64,000 bases of DNA from Nocardia sp. NBC_01503 (GCF_036327755.1 NZ_CP109596.1:6820001-6884000), one strand, 5' to 3'. Shown: positions 25,516 to 34,525, numbered from the stretch's first letter. A program made the numbers and translations. Notes: a model not told the origin generated them from the sequence alone.

Positions 25516-26370
25516 TCAGTGTCGTCTGCGCACCGGGAGCACCAACTGCGCACCGGTCTCGGGATGGTCGAAGACATCGACCGGGTGTTTGTAGACGCGG
25601 GTGAGTAGTTCGGTGGTCAGGACCTCACGGGGTGGGCCGTCGGCGGCGAGGCGACCGGAGTCCAGCACCGCGACGCGGTCGGCGTAGGCGGCGGCGACAC
25701 CGAGGTCGTGCAGCACCACCACGACCGCGGCTCCGGTGGCGGCGCGTTCGCGGGCCAGGTGCAGGACCTGTTCCTGGTGGCCCAGGTCCAGAGCGGCGGT
25801 GGGTTCGTCCAGCAGCAGGGTCGCGGTGTCCTGGGCCAGGACGCGGGCCAGGGCGACGCGGGCGCGTTCACCACCGGACAGGGCCGGGAAGGCGCGCGCG
25901 GCAAGGTGTTCCACGTCGGTGGCGGCCAGGGCCTCGGCGATGATCTTCTCATCGGCGTCCTGGCGGCCGGTGCGGGCCCAGGGGGCGCGGCCCATGGCGA
26001 CGACTTCACGTGCGGTGAAGGGGAATCCGACGGTGTGGTTCTGCGGCAGGACCGCGCGGCGGCGGGCCATGTCCAGGGGTGCCCAGTCGGTGAGGGGTTT
26101 GCCGTCGAGTTCGACTGTGCCGTGCGAGGGTTCGAGTTCCCCGGCGAGGGCGGCCAGCAGCGTGGATTTGCCCGCGCCGTTGGGGCCGACCAGGGCCACG
26201 ATCTGTCCGGCGAGGACGTCGAAGTCCACGCCGTCCAGGACTCGGTTGCCGCCGGTGCGGGTCAGGCCGACACCGCGGGCGCGCAGGGTGACCGTTCCCG
26301 GGGCCGGGGTGGCGGGCAGTTCGTGCGGGCGGGCGAAAACGCCGGTGATACTTCGCAATACGGTGCTCAC
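25516..26370 (-). CDS. hmuV: haem ABC transporter ATP-binding protein
   Basis: A 284-residue ABC ATPase with Walker A GPNGAGKST, Q-loop LPQNHTVGFPF, signature LSGGERARVALARVL, Walker B LLLDEPTAALD and the switch His in VLHDLG. It energises the HmuTU haem importer. The GTG start overlaps the permease stop (GTGA). It is the last gene of hmuTUV. Haem rather than siderophore specificity is inferred from the three-gene order and HmuT similarity. Confidence 0.88.
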   Translation of the reverse strand: MSTVLRSITGVFARPHELPATPAPGTVTLRARGVGLTRTGGNRVLDGVDFDVLAGQIVALVGPNGAGKSTLLAALAGELEPSHGTVELDGKPLTDWAPLDMARRRAVLPQNHTVGFPFTAREVVAMGRAPWARTGRQDADEKIIAEALAATDVEHLAARAFPALSGGERARVALARVLAQDTATLLLDEPTAALDLGHQEQVLHLARERAATGAAVVVVLHDLGVAAAYADRVAVLDSGRLAADGPPREVLTTELLTRVYKHPVDVFDHPETGAQLVLPVRRRH

Positions 26371-27704
26371 GCCCAGCCTCCCGAACGGGCGCGGGTGCGC
26401 CGCAGCAGCCAGAAGAAGAAGGGTCCGCCCACCAGGGAGGTGAGCATGCCCAGCGGCAGGTCGGCATTGTGCACCAGGGCGCGGGCGCCGATATCGGCCG
26501 CGACCAGCACCACCGCGCCCACGATCGCGGACAGCGGGATCAGCACCCGATGGGCGGGGCCGACCATCATGCGCACCAGATGCGGCACGATCAATCCGAC
26601 GAACAGGATGATGCCGGTGAAGGCGACGCCGGCGGTGGCCAGGATCGCGACCACGACGATCACATTGCGGCGCAGGCGTTCCACATCCACGCCCAGATGC
26701 CGGGCCGCGGATTCACCGAGCGCCAGCAGGTCCAGGCGCGGTGCCATCAGTACCGCGGCCGCGACCCCGAGCGCGGTGAGCGGCGCGACCACCGCGACCG
26801 ATTGCCAGGTCGCGCCGTTGAGGCTGCCCATCTGCCAGAACACGATCTGATCGCGCGCGGCCGGAGAGGCGCTGAACAGCAGGAACGAGATGAGTCCGCC
26901 CGCGAAGGCGTTGATGGCCACACCGGTCAGCACCAGGGTCACCACCTCGGTGCGACCGTTGGAGCGCGAGAGCACATAGACCAGCAGGGTGGTCAGCAGT
27001 CCGGCGACGAACGCACCCGCGGCCACCGACCAGGACGCCACGAACGTGCCACCGACGACGATGACCGTGCCCGCACCGACCGCCGCACCCGCGGAGACAC
27101 CGATGACACCGGGTTCGGCCAGGGGATTGGCGAAGACACCCTGCAACAGCGCACCCGCTGTGGCCAGGGCCGCGCCGACGAGCATGGCCATCACCACGCG
27201 CGGGAACCGCACTTCCCACAGGGTCACATCACCGGCGGGATGTGCGGGCATCGGCCCCCAGTCCAAGCCGATGCGATGCAGGAAACTGCCCGCGACCTCG
27301 AGGGGTGTGGTCGGCACCTGACCCACGGCCGCCGAGATCAACGCCAGCACGATCAGACCCAGCAGCGCCCCGGCGAAGATCGCCGTCGTGCGCGAGCGGG
27401 AACCACCGCGCCCGGTCACCGGCTTGCCGTGCACCGCAATCGAATCCACTTCGGCGTTCAAATCCACCGATTCCGGCACGGACCGCATATGTGCACCGTG
27501 TGCATGGAGGTCTTCGCCGGCCGACCGGACGCCGTTGCGCTCCGGTGCGGGCGCGTCCGTGATCCCGGGGGAGGGTTCAGTCGAATCCTGCTGTGCGAGC
27601 GGGGCATCCGCCGGTGCGGGGGAATCCGCTGGTGCGGGGGAATCCGCTGGGGGCACGGTCGAATCCTGTGGGTCGAGGTGGGTGGGGCGGCGCGCCTCGG
27701 TCAT
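26367..27704 (-). CDS. hmuU: haem ABC transporter permease with long N-terminal extension
   Basis: A 445-residue FecCD-type permease. Residues about 105-440 give roughly ten membrane helices with VGAALATAGALLQGVFANPLAEPGVIG and GLIVPHLVRMMVG, the contacts for the binding protein and ATPase. Residues 1-104 are an extra Pro/Ala/Asp-rich cytoplasmic extension not found in most family members. It contains ADSPAP repeats encoded by 18-base DNA repeats near 27618-27653. The start overlaps the hmuT stop by four bases (ATGA), which supports the long form; internal starts exist after residue 70 and cannot be excluded. Confidence 0.85.
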   Translation of the reverse strand: MTEARRPTHLDPQDSTVPPADSPAPADSPAPADAPLAQQDSTEPSPGITDAPAPERNGVRSAGEDLHAHGAHMRSVPESVDLNAEVDSIAVHGKPVTGRGGSRSRTTAIFAGALLGLIVLALISAAVGQVPTTPLEVAGSFLHRIGLDWGPMPAHPAGDVTLWEVRFPRVVMAMLVGAALATAGALLQGVFANPLAEPGVIGVSAGAAVGAGTVIVVGGTFVASWSVAAGAFVAGLLTTLLVYVLSRSNGRTEVVTLVLTGVAINAFAGGLISFLLFSASPAARDQIVFWQMGSLNGATWQSVAVVAPLTALGVAAAVLMAPRLDLLALGESAARHLGVDVERLRRNVIVVVAILATAGVAFTGIILFVGLIVPHLVRMMVGPAHRVLIPLSAIVGAVVLVAADIGARALVHNADLPLGMLTSLVGGPFFFWLLRRTRARSGGWA

Positions 27705-28762
27705 GCGGTCTTTTCGCCGTAGATGGCCTTGGCCAGGGCCGCCACGACGCGACCGGTGTTGGGGCCGAAGCTCAGTACGACGGCGTCGGACATGTCCACG
27801 ACGCGCTTGTTCTTGCCCGCGGGGGTTTGGGCGATGCCCGGGACCTTGGCCAGTCCGTCGACGCCGCCGACCGAGGACAGGCCGTCGGACATGACCAGCA
27901 GCACCTCGGGTGCGGCGGCGATGAGGGCTTCGCTGGTGATCGGGATGAACGGTTCCCTGATTCCCGAGGCGGTGCCCGCATCGGTCGCGCCGAGGGCGGC
28001 GATGAGCGAGTCCGCGCCCGAACCGGGTCCGGCGATCATGGTGATGGCGGTACTGCGCAGATACAGGAAGGCGATGCGCAGCTCGGGATCGCGCGCGGGC
28101 ACGGTCGCGGTGGCCGCGGCGATCTCGTCCTTGGTGCGCTGGGCGAGCTTCCTACCGGCGTCGGGAACTCCGAGCGCGTTGGCGACGGCTTCGATCTGCG
28201 GGCCGACACCGTCGATGGTGCGCTCGGGATCGAGGTACACCGTCGCGATACCCAGGGCCTTCAATTGATCGCGCATGACCGGGGTGGCGCTGGTGCTGTC
28301 GGTGAGCAGGACCGAAGGCCGCAGTGCGGCAATGGCTTCCACGCTCATCGAGCCCGAACCACCCGCCACGTTCGGCACATCCTTGACCGCGGGGAACGCC
28401 GCGGAGGTGGAGCGGCCCACCAGTTTCGAGCCCAGTCCGAGCGCGTACACGGTCTGGGCGAAGGTGCCCGAGCGGTCCACGGCGATGATGCGGCTGGAGT
28501 CGGTGACGGTCACCTCGCCGCCGTCGTAGTTGTGCACGGTGACCGGCAGGGTCGGGGTGGGTTCGGGTCCGATCGGCACCGGATCGGCGTCGCCGACGGT
28601 CGCGGTGGCCGGTCCCTGCTGTCCGGCGACGCTGCCGCCGCCGCTGCTGGTGCAGGCGGTCGCGCCCAGGACCAGACCGCCCGCGAGCACCGCCACCGCG
28701 GTGCGCAGCAGGACGGCCGATCGGGCATTTACGAGACACCTCATGCAGGTAAGGCTAGCCAT
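27701..28762 (-). CDS. hmuT: haem-binding lipoprotein of ABC transporter
   Basis: A substrate-binding lipoprotein of about 350 residues. The signal peptide ends in LVLGATAC. The PBP2-type (TroA-like) two-lobed domain includes VTDSSRIIAVDRSGTFAQTV, LGSKLVGRSTSAAFP, LRPSVLLTD and VLLVMSDGLSSVGGVDGL. It captures haem outside the membrane for HmuUV. Two starts are possible: ATG at 28762, only 3 bases after the preceding reductase-like gene, or ATG at 28744, directly beside an iron-box-like sequence. Neither has a strong ribosome site. Iron regulation is inferred from the box. Confidence 0.85.
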   Translation of the reverse strand: MASLTCMRCLVNARSAVLLRTAVAVLAGGLVLGATACTSSGGGSVAGQQGPATATVGDADPVPIGPEPTPTLPVTVHNYDGGEVTVTDSSRIIAVDRSGTFAQTVYALGLGSKLVGRSTSAAFPAVKDVPNVAGGSGSMSVEAIAALRPSVLLTDSTSATPVMRDQLKALGIATVYLDPERTIDGVGPQIEAVANALGVPDAGRKLAQRTKDEIAAATATVPARDPELRIAFLYLRSTAITMIAGPGSGADSLIAALGATDAGTASGIREPFIPITSEALIAAAPEVLLVMSDGLSSVGGVDGLAKVPGIAQTPAGKNKRVVDMSDAVVLSFGPNTGRVVAALAKAIYGEKTA

Positions 28763-28763
28763 C
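28745..28763. promoter_or_regulatory. IdeR-like iron box at hmuT
   Basis: AGGTAAGGCTAGCC lies at the core of this site. It matches the core of the IdeR/DtxR consensus AGGTTAGGCTAACC with two changes. It sits in the gap between the aldo/keto-reductase-like gene and hmuT and overlaps the candidate hmuT start region. This would allow iron-dependent repression of hmuTUV from an internal promoter. Confidence 0.5.
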
Positions 28764-28765
28764 GC

Positions 28766-29728
28766 TCATTCGGTGCGTGCACTGACGTCGCCCAATGCGG
28801 CGGTGATGGCGCGCGGCAGTTCCAGGGTTTCCGCGGCCAGCACACCGGTGAGCTGGCCGATATCGCGGGCCCCGACGATCATGCTGGCCACGCCGGGCTG
28901 GTCACGAATCCAGGCCAGCGCCACGGCCAGCGGTGAGGTGCCCAGACCGTCGGCGGCGGTGACCACCGCGTCGACCACGCGCACGGCCCGATCGTCGAGG
29001 GTGGCGTTGATCTCCGCGGCGGTGGCCTCGTCCGCACCACGCGAATCCGCGGGCACGCCGTCACGGTATTTGCCGGTGAGAATGCCGCCCGCCAACGGTG
29101 CGGTGGCGATGATGCCCAGGCCGTGATGCTGTGCGGCGGGCACGAATTCGTGTTCGACGCCACGCGCCAGCAGCGAGTAGGGGGTCTGCGCGGCGGTCAG
29201 CGGCGCGGTGCAGGCCAGCGTCGCCAGCTGCCAGCCGTCGTAGCCGCGCACGCCGGCGTAGCGCACCCGTCCGGTGCGGACCGCGTATTCGAGTGTGGCG
29301 GCGACCTCTTCGAGCGGGGTGTGCGGATCCCAGGCGGCCACGGTCCACAGATCCAGGTGATCGGTGCCCAGCAACTCCAGGGTCTGATCGAGTTGGCGCA
29401 TCATGGTGCGGCGCGAGGCGTCCACCCGCCAGCGCACCGGCGCGGGCGCGGGTCCGGCGGCCGGATCGGTACGGGTGGCCCGCTGTCCGGAGCAGACGCT
29501 CAACACCAGTTCCTCGCGCCCGAGCTCACGCACCAGCGGGCCCAGAATGCGTTGTGCCGCACCGTCGCAGTAGGCGGGGGAGGTGTCCACCAGGGTGCCG
29601 CCCGCCTCGGCGAAGGCGGCCAATTGTGCTGCCGCGTCCTCGGCGTCGGTCTCCCGGCCCCAGGTGTGGGTGGCCAGTCCGAGCCGGGATACTCGGAGCC
29701 CGCTGCGCCCCACCGTCCGCTGTTCCAT
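28766..29728 (-). CDS. aldo/keto reductase homologue lacking catalytic Lys and His
   Basis: A 320-residue TIM-barrel protein of the aldo/keto reductase family (GRSGLRVSRLGLATHTWG, LDQTLELLGTDHLDLW, ATLEYAVRTGRVRYAGVRGY, MIVGARDIGQL). Of the catalytic tetrad, Asp48 (LVDTSPAY) and Tyr53 are present. The Lys position (normally A-T-K) reads SVC with Cys79, and the His position (normally QIHRWDP) reads TVAAWDP with Ala131. The usual NADPH reductase chemistry is therefore doubtful. A GTG one codon earlier is an alternative start. It lies directly upstream of hmuT on the same strand. Confidence 0.8.
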   Translation of the reverse strand: MEQRTVGRSGLRVSRLGLATHTWGRETDAEDAAAQLAAFAEAGGTLVDTSPAYCDGAAQRILGPLVRELGREELVLSVCSGQRATRTDPAAGPAPAPVRWRVDASRRTMMRQLDQTLELLGTDHLDLWTVAAWDPHTPLEEVAATLEYAVRTGRVRYAGVRGYDGWQLATLACTAPLTAAQTPYSLLARGVEHEFVPAAQHHGLGIIATAPLAGGILTGKYRDGVPADSRGADEATAAEINATLDDRAVRVVDAVVTAADGLGTSPLAVALAWIRDQPGVASMIVGARDIGQLTGVLAAETLELPRAITAALGDVSARTE

Positions 29729-29968
29729 CACCGCGCATGCACTTTCGTCACACGCGTCAGCCTAAGCGCACGAGCCTCCTCCGCCCCGCTATGCCTCGCC
29801 GCGCCGCGGCCACACGCGCGGTGTCCCCTCACTTCACCGGGTTGGGTGCTTCCGCTGCGAGCCCGGGCGCGCCGCCCTGTAGGGTCGCGGGCGGTGTTCG
29901 CGGCGATCGCGCCGCGCGTGGGCGAATTGTCCACCGGCAGCCGACGATTCGGGAACTGGAGGGTGTGC

Positions 29969-30916
29969 GTGGGCGAGTCGATGACGTGGGTGCAGGCGCT
30001 GATTTTGGGTCTGGTGCAGGGCTTGACGGAGTTTCTGCCGATTTCGTCCTCGGCGCACATGCGCATCGTGTCGGCGGTGTTCTTCGGCGACGACGCGGGC
30101 GCGTCGTTCACCGCGGTCACCCAGCTGGGCACCGAGGCCGCGGTACTGGTGTATTTCGCCAAGGACATCTGGCGAATCCTGGTGGCCTGGTTCACCACCA
30201 TGTCCTGGAAGGTCACCGGCCGCGAACCGGTGCGGGTGCCGTTGAGCGAACAGCCCACCACCCAGCTGCCGGTCTATCGCGACGATATTCCGGGCGGCTA
30301 TGTGCTGGACGAGGATTCGCAGCGCGAACTCGACTACCGCATCGGCTGGTATGTGATCATCGCCACCATCCCGATCGGTGTCATCGGATTCCTGTTGAAG
30401 GACCAAATCCGTACCGGGGCAAGGAATCTGTGGCTGGTCTCGACCATGCTGATCCTGTTCGCGCTGGTGATCGCGGCCGCGGAGTACTACGGCAGCAAGC
30501 GCCGTCCGATCGAGCAGCTCACCACCCGCGACGGCATCATCATGGGCCTGTCCCAATGTCTGGCGCTCATCCCGGGCGTGTCGCGTTCGGGCGCAACCTC
30601 GTCGGCGGGCCTGTTCATCGGCCTGACCCGCGAGGCCGCGGTGCGCTTCTCATTCCTGCTCGCGATTCCGGCGGTGCTGGCCTCGGGTCTGTTCTCGCTG
30701 CCGGACGCCTTCGAACCCGCCGGTGAGGGCCTCAACGCCTCGGGTATGCAGATCCTGGTCGCCACCGTCATCTCGTTCCTGGTCGGATACGCCTCGGTCG
30801 CCTGGCTGCTGCGCTTCGTCACCAAGCACTCGCTGGATTGGTTCGTGGGCTACCGCATCCTGCTCGGGGTGACGGTGATGGCGCTGCTGGCGACCGGCGT
30901 CGTGAGTGCGACCTGA
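29969..30916 (+). CDS. uppP: undecaprenyl-diphosphatase
   Basis: A 315-residue BacA-type integral membrane enzyme that dephosphorylates undecaprenyl diphosphate outside or within the membrane for peptidoglycan lipid recycling. Both signature regions are present: QGLTEFLPISSSAHM at the N-terminus and LIPGVSRSGATSSAGLF in the second half, with about eight hydrophobic helices. A loop of about 60 residues (near TGREPVRVPLSEQPT) is inserted, as is common in actinobacteria. GTG at 29969 is chosen since GGAGG lies about six bases upstream; ATG at 29981 is the alternative. Confidence 0.92.
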   Translation: MGESMTWVQALILGLVQGLTEFLPISSSAHMRIVSAVFFGDDAGASFTAVTQLGTEAAVLVYFAKDIWRILVAWFTTMSWKVTGREPVRVPLSEQPTTQLPVYRDDIPGGYVLDEDSQRELDYRIGWYVIIATIPIGVIGFLLKDQIRTGARNLWLVSTMLILFALVIAAAEYYGSKRRPIEQLTTRDGIIMGLSQCLALIPGVSRSGATSSAGLFIGLTREAAVRFSFLLAIPAVLASGLFSLPDAFEPAGEGLNASGMQILVATVISFLVGYASVAWLLRFVTKHSLDWFVGYRILLGVTVMALLATGVVSAT

Positions 30917-30932
30917 CAAGTAGGCTGTTGCG

Positions 30933-31667
30933 GTGACGGTGATCCTGTTGCGGCACGGCGTCTCCACGTCGAACACTGCCCGCACCCTGGCCGGGCGTAG
31001 CGCCGGAGTCGATCTCACCGACCGTGGGCGCGAGCAGGCCCAGACGGTCGCTCAGCGCCTCGGCGCGTTACCCATCGAACACATCGTGACCTCGCCGTTG
31101 TTGCGCTGTCAGCGCACGGTCGCACCCCTTGCCGACAAGCTCGGTATCGAGGCCGAACCCGATGAGCGCCTGCTGGAAGTGGACTACGGCGACTGGACCG
31201 GTCGGGCGCTGGGTGAGCTGGTGAGCGAACCGCTGTGGAAGGTGGTGCAGCGGCACGCCTCGGGTGCGGTGTTCCCCTCCGGGGAGGGTTTGGCGCAGGT
31301 ACAGTTCCGCGCGGTTTCCGCTGTGCGCGAACATGACCGGATATTGGCAGAAAAACACGGCGGCGATGTGTTGTGGGTGGCGTGCACCCACGGGGATGTG
31401 ATCAAGTCGCTGCTGGCGGACGCGTTCGGAATCCATCTGGACGGTTTCCAGCGGATCGTGGTGGAACCCGCGTCGATCAGCGTGGTCCGCTACAGTCCGA
31501 CCGCCCCGTATGTGTGGCGGGTGAACGATACCGGCTCGGATCTGTCCGCCCTGGCGGCGATTTCGCCGCAAACCGGCGGCGAATCGAGATCGGGCCCGGT
31601 GCCCGGAGGCGAAACGGGCAATACCAGCAGTGGCGATAATGGGGATACGGAGCGCCCCGAGTCTTAG
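30933..31667 (+). CDS. histidine phosphatase family protein (MSMEG_4193/Rv2135c type)
   Basis: A 244-residue phosphoglycerate-mutase-like phosphatase. The catalytic RHG motif is at residues 7-9 (LLRHGVSTSN), the second basic site is SPLLRCQRT, the acid is in LLEVDYGDWTG and the second His is in ACTHGDVIKS. The last 45 residues are a Gly/Ser-rich tail. The substrate is unknown. GTG start; it follows uppP by 16 bases and precedes the DUF3090 gene, an order conserved across actinobacteria. Confidence 0.85.
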   Translation: MTVILLRHGVSTSNTARTLAGRSAGVDLTDRGREQAQTVAQRLGALPIEHIVTSPLLRCQRTVAPLADKLGIEAEPDERLLEVDYGDWTGRALGELVSEPLWKVVQRHASGAVFPSGEGLAQVQFRAVSAVREHDRILAEKHGGDVLWVACTHGDVIKSLLADAFGIHLDGFQRIVVEPASISVVRYSPTAPYVWRVNDTGSDLSALAAISPQTGGESRSGPVPGGETGNTSSGDNGDTERPES

Positions 31668-31694
31668 TGGTGAGTGAGCTTTGGAGGAGGTGCC

Positions 31695-32282
31695 ATGGGC
31701 CGAGCAATCCATATTTTCCGCACCCCCGATCGATTCATCGCCGGTACCGTCGGTGAGCCGGGCGATCGCGCTTTCTACCTGCAGGCTGTGCAGGATCCGC
31801 GCGTGGTGAGCGTGCTGCTGGAGAAGCAGCAGGTCAAGGTGCTGGCCGATCGGATGGGGTTGTTGCTGGACGAGGTGGCGCGCCGCTTCGGCACCCCGGT
31901 GCCGCCGCAGCCCGCCGATGTGTCCGATATCGCGCCGCTGGCCACCCCCATCGAGGCCGAGTTCCGGGTCGGCACCATGGGTCTGGGCTGGGACGCGGAC
32001 GCCAACGCGGTGGTGGTGGAGCTGCTGGCCATCACCGAAACCGAGGTCGACGAATCGGTGGTCCTCGATGACACCGAGGAGGGTCCGGATGCGGTGCGGG
32101 TGTTCCTGACCCCGGTGCAGGCGCGTGAATTCGCCTTGCGCTCCACCCGGGTGATCGCGGCCGGGCGCCCGCCGTGTCCGCTGTGCAATGAACCGCTGTC
32201 CCCGAACGGGCATATGTGCGTGCGCACCAATGGGTACAAGCGTGGCGATATCTTCGGCGCCACCACCGAGCTAGAGGATTGA
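31695..32282 (+). CDS. DUF3090 family protein
   Basis: A 195-residue protein (MGRAIHIFRTPDRFIAGTVG, EKQQVKVLADRMGLLLDEVA, FRVGTMGLGWD) ending in a CPLCN...GHMC motif that may bind zinc. Family DUF3090, orthologue of Rv2134c; the function is unknown. The ATG at 31695 follows an excellent GGAGGAGG, so the first seven residues of a longer reading are discarded. It is directly followed by the SCO1664-type gene, with which it is conserved. Confidence 0.88.
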   Translation: MGRAIHIFRTPDRFIAGTVGEPGDRAFYLQAVQDPRVVSVLLEKQQVKVLADRMGLLLDEVARRFGTPVPPQPADVSDIAPLATPIEAEFRVGTMGLGWDADANAVVVELLAITETEVDESVVLDDTEEGPDAVRVFLTPVQAREFALRSTRVIAAGRPPCPLCNEPLSPNGHMCVRTNGYKRGDIFGATTELED

Positions 32283-32283
32283 T

Positions 32284-33063
32284 GTGTCGAACGACCCGCT
32301 GCGCACCGCCGAACTGACGGTGATCGGGCAGGTCACCACCGCCAGCAATGTGACGCTGGTGTGCGAGGCCGAACAGGATGGGCCGCATCCGCTGCGGGTG
32401 GTGTACAAACCGGTGCGCGGGGAGCGGCCGCTGTGGGATTTCCCGGACGGCACCCTGGCCGAACGCGAGGTCGCCTCCTATGCGGTGTCGCAGGCGCTGG
32501 GGTGGGGCGTGATTCCCGAAACCGTGCTGCGCGAGGGCCCGTACGGGCCGGGCATGGTGCAGCGGTGGGTGGACACCCCTGAAGAAGGCCCGGAATTGGT
32601 GGATCTGGTGCCCGTGGGTGAGATCCCCGAGGGCTATCGGGAGGTGTTGCGCGCGCTGGACCCGTCCGGGCATCCGGTGTCGCTGGTGCACGCGCACGAT
32701 CCGCGGCTGCTGCGGATGGCGGTGCTCGACGTGCTGATCAACAATGCCGACCGCAAGGGCGGGCATGTGCTGTCCGGGGTGGACGGGCGTGTGTACGGGG
32801 TCGATCACGGTATCTGCCTCAATACCGAACCCAAATTGCGCACGGTGCTGTGGGGCTGGGCCGGGGAGACCCTCGATGACGAATTGCTCACCGACATCAC
32901 GGTTTTGGTGAAGGCGCTGCCCGGGGAGCTCGGAACGCGACTGTCGGAGTTGATCACCGAGGCCGAGGTGCGGGCGCTCGAGGCGCGCGGGCAGGCGCTG
33001 CTGGAGAATCCGGTGATGCCGCTACCGTCCAGTCAGCGCCCGATCCCCTGGCCCGCTTTCTGA
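32284..33063 (+). CDS. SCO1664 family protein, PI3/4-kinase-like fold
   Basis: A 259-residue protein with kinase-like landmarks: a Lys in VVYKPVRGERPLWDFPDGTL, a catalytic-loop-like LINNADRKGGHVL and a metal-site-like YGVDHGICL. These fit the bacterial PI3/4-kinase-like (HipA-related) group to which Rv2133c/SCO1664 proteins belong. A substrate is not known. GTG start, one base after the DUF3090 stop codon (the DUF3090 TGA is at 32280-32282). The conserved pair with DUF3090 suggests a joint role. Confidence 0.85.
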   Translation: MSNDPLRTAELTVIGQVTTASNVTLVCEAEQDGPHPLRVVYKPVRGERPLWDFPDGTLAEREVASYAVSQALGWGVIPETVLREGPYGPGMVQRWVDTPEEGPELVDLVPVGEIPEGYREVLRALDPSGHPVSLVHAHDPRLLRMAVLDVLINNADRKGGHVLSGVDGRVYGVDHGICLNTEPKLRTVLWGWAGETLDDELLTDITVLVKALPGELGTRLSELITEAEVRALEARGQALLENPVMPLPSSQRPIPWPAF

Positions 33064-33229
33064 GTCTTTTCGTAGGCCGAGAACGTTGTCTGCGTCATGA
33101 TTTCAACCCTTGACGTGCGCGCGGACGGTATCAAGGCGCTGGTCGTCCGGTATGCCCGCAGCGGTGCCCGGAGACCGGTGACCGGGGGGCGGGCGGGTCG
33201 CATGCCCGTCGCACAGTTAACCTCGATTC

Positions 33230-34468
33230 ATGCAGTCCTGGTCCGATATCGCTGTCCCGACCGTCCCCGGATCCGGACCGGCGTTGCGTTTGTACGACAC
33301 CGCCGACCGGCAGGTGCGCCCGGTCACCCCCGGGGCGACCGCCACCATGTACGTCTGCGGCATCACCCCCTATGACGCCACCCACCTCGGGCATGCGGCC
33401 ACCTACCTGAGCTTCGACCTGGTCAACCGGTTGTGGCGCGATGCCGGGCATGAGGTGCACTACGTGCAGAACGTCACCGATGTCGATGATCCGCTGTTCG
33501 AGCGCGCGGCCCGCGACGGCATCGACTGGCGTGATCTGGGCACCCGCGAGATCGATCTGTTCCGCGAGGATATGGAAGCCCTGCGTGTGGTGCCGCCCGC
33601 GCATTACATCGGCGCGATCGAATCGGTGCAGGAGGTGGTCGAGCTCGTCGACAAGCTGCTGGCCTCGGGTGCGGCGTATGTGGTCGAGGATCCGCAGTAT
33701 CCGGATGTGTACTTCCGTCATGACGCGACCGAACAGTTCGGCTACGAGTCCGGCTATGACCGGGCCACCATGGATCGCCTGTTCGCCGAACGCGGTGGCG
33801 ATCCCGAGCGTCCGGGTAAGCGCGATCCGATCGACGCGCTGCTGTGGCGGGCCGCGCGCGCGGGTGAGCCGTCCTGGCCCGCGCCGTTCGGTGCGGGTCG
33901 CCCGGGCTGGCATATCGAGTGTGCGGCGATCGCGTTGAACCGCATCGGCACCGAATTCGATATCCAGGGTGGCGGCAGCGATCTGATCTACCCGCATCAC
34001 GAGTACTCCTCCGCCCATGCCGAGGCCCTGGTCAAGGGCCGGCGCTTCGCCCGGCACTATGTGCACGCCGGATTGATCGGCCTGGACGGGGAGAAGATGT
34101 CCAAGTCGCGCGGCAATCTGGTCTTCGTGTCCAAGCTGCGCCGCTCGGGCACCGATCCGGCCGCGATTCGCCTGGGATTGTTCGCCGGGCATTACCGCCA
34201 GGATCGCGAATGGTCCGATGCGGTGCTCTCCGAAGCGCTTTCACGCCTGGATCGCTGGCGAAGCGCGACCGCTCTGGCCTCGGGTCCGGCCGCGCAGGAC
34301 ACCGTCGCCCGGCTGCGCCAGCATCTGGCCGATGATCTGGACACCCCCAAAGCCCTTGCCGCGGTGGATGCCTGGGCCACCCAGGCGCTGACCTACGGCG
34401 GGCCGGACGCCGATGCGCCCGCGTTGATCCGCGATGCGGTCGATGCCCTGCTGGGCATTCAGCTCTGA
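33230..34468 (+). CDS. mshC: L-cysteine:1D-myo-inosityl 2-amino-2-deoxy-alpha-D-glucopyranoside ligase
   Basis: A 412-residue enzyme of mycothiol biosynthesis that joins cysteine to GlcN-Ins with ATP. It resembles cysteinyl-tRNA synthetase but is shorter: YVCGITPYDATHLGHAATYL carries the zinc Cys and the HLGH nucleotide motif, GGSDLIYPHHE supplies further zinc and substrate contacts, and GEKMSKSRGNLVF is the KMSKS loop. The M. tuberculosis enzyme is almost the same length. Mycothiol is restricted to actinobacteria, which supports the host assignment. The cysQ gene that sits nearby in M. tuberculosis is absent here. Confidence 0.94.
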   Translation: MQSWSDIAVPTVPGSGPALRLYDTADRQVRPVTPGATATMYVCGITPYDATHLGHAATYLSFDLVNRLWRDAGHEVHYVQNVTDVDDPLFERAARDGIDWRDLGTREIDLFREDMEALRVVPPAHYIGAIESVQEVVELVDKLLASGAAYVVEDPQYPDVYFRHDATEQFGYESGYDRATMDRLFAERGGDPERPGKRDPIDALLWRAARAGEPSWPAPFGAGRPGWHIECAAIALNRIGTEFDIQGGGSDLIYPHHEYSSAHAEALVKGRRFARHYVHAGLIGLDGEKMSKSRGNLVFVSKLRRSGTDPAAIRLGLFAGHYRQDREWSDAVLSEALSRLDRWRSATALASGPAAQDTVARLRQHLADDLDTPKALAAVDAWATQALTYGGPDADAPALIRDAVDALLGIQL

Positions 34469-34525
34469 CCCGCGGGTCCTGACACCCCCGTAAAACACTT
34501 CGCCGACCACCCCGTCGTTCCGCGG

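Noticed and set aside
29123..29968. Long upstream extension of uppP
   Set aside because: It would cover the reductase-like gene on the other strand; UppP begins at the GGAGG-supported GTG.
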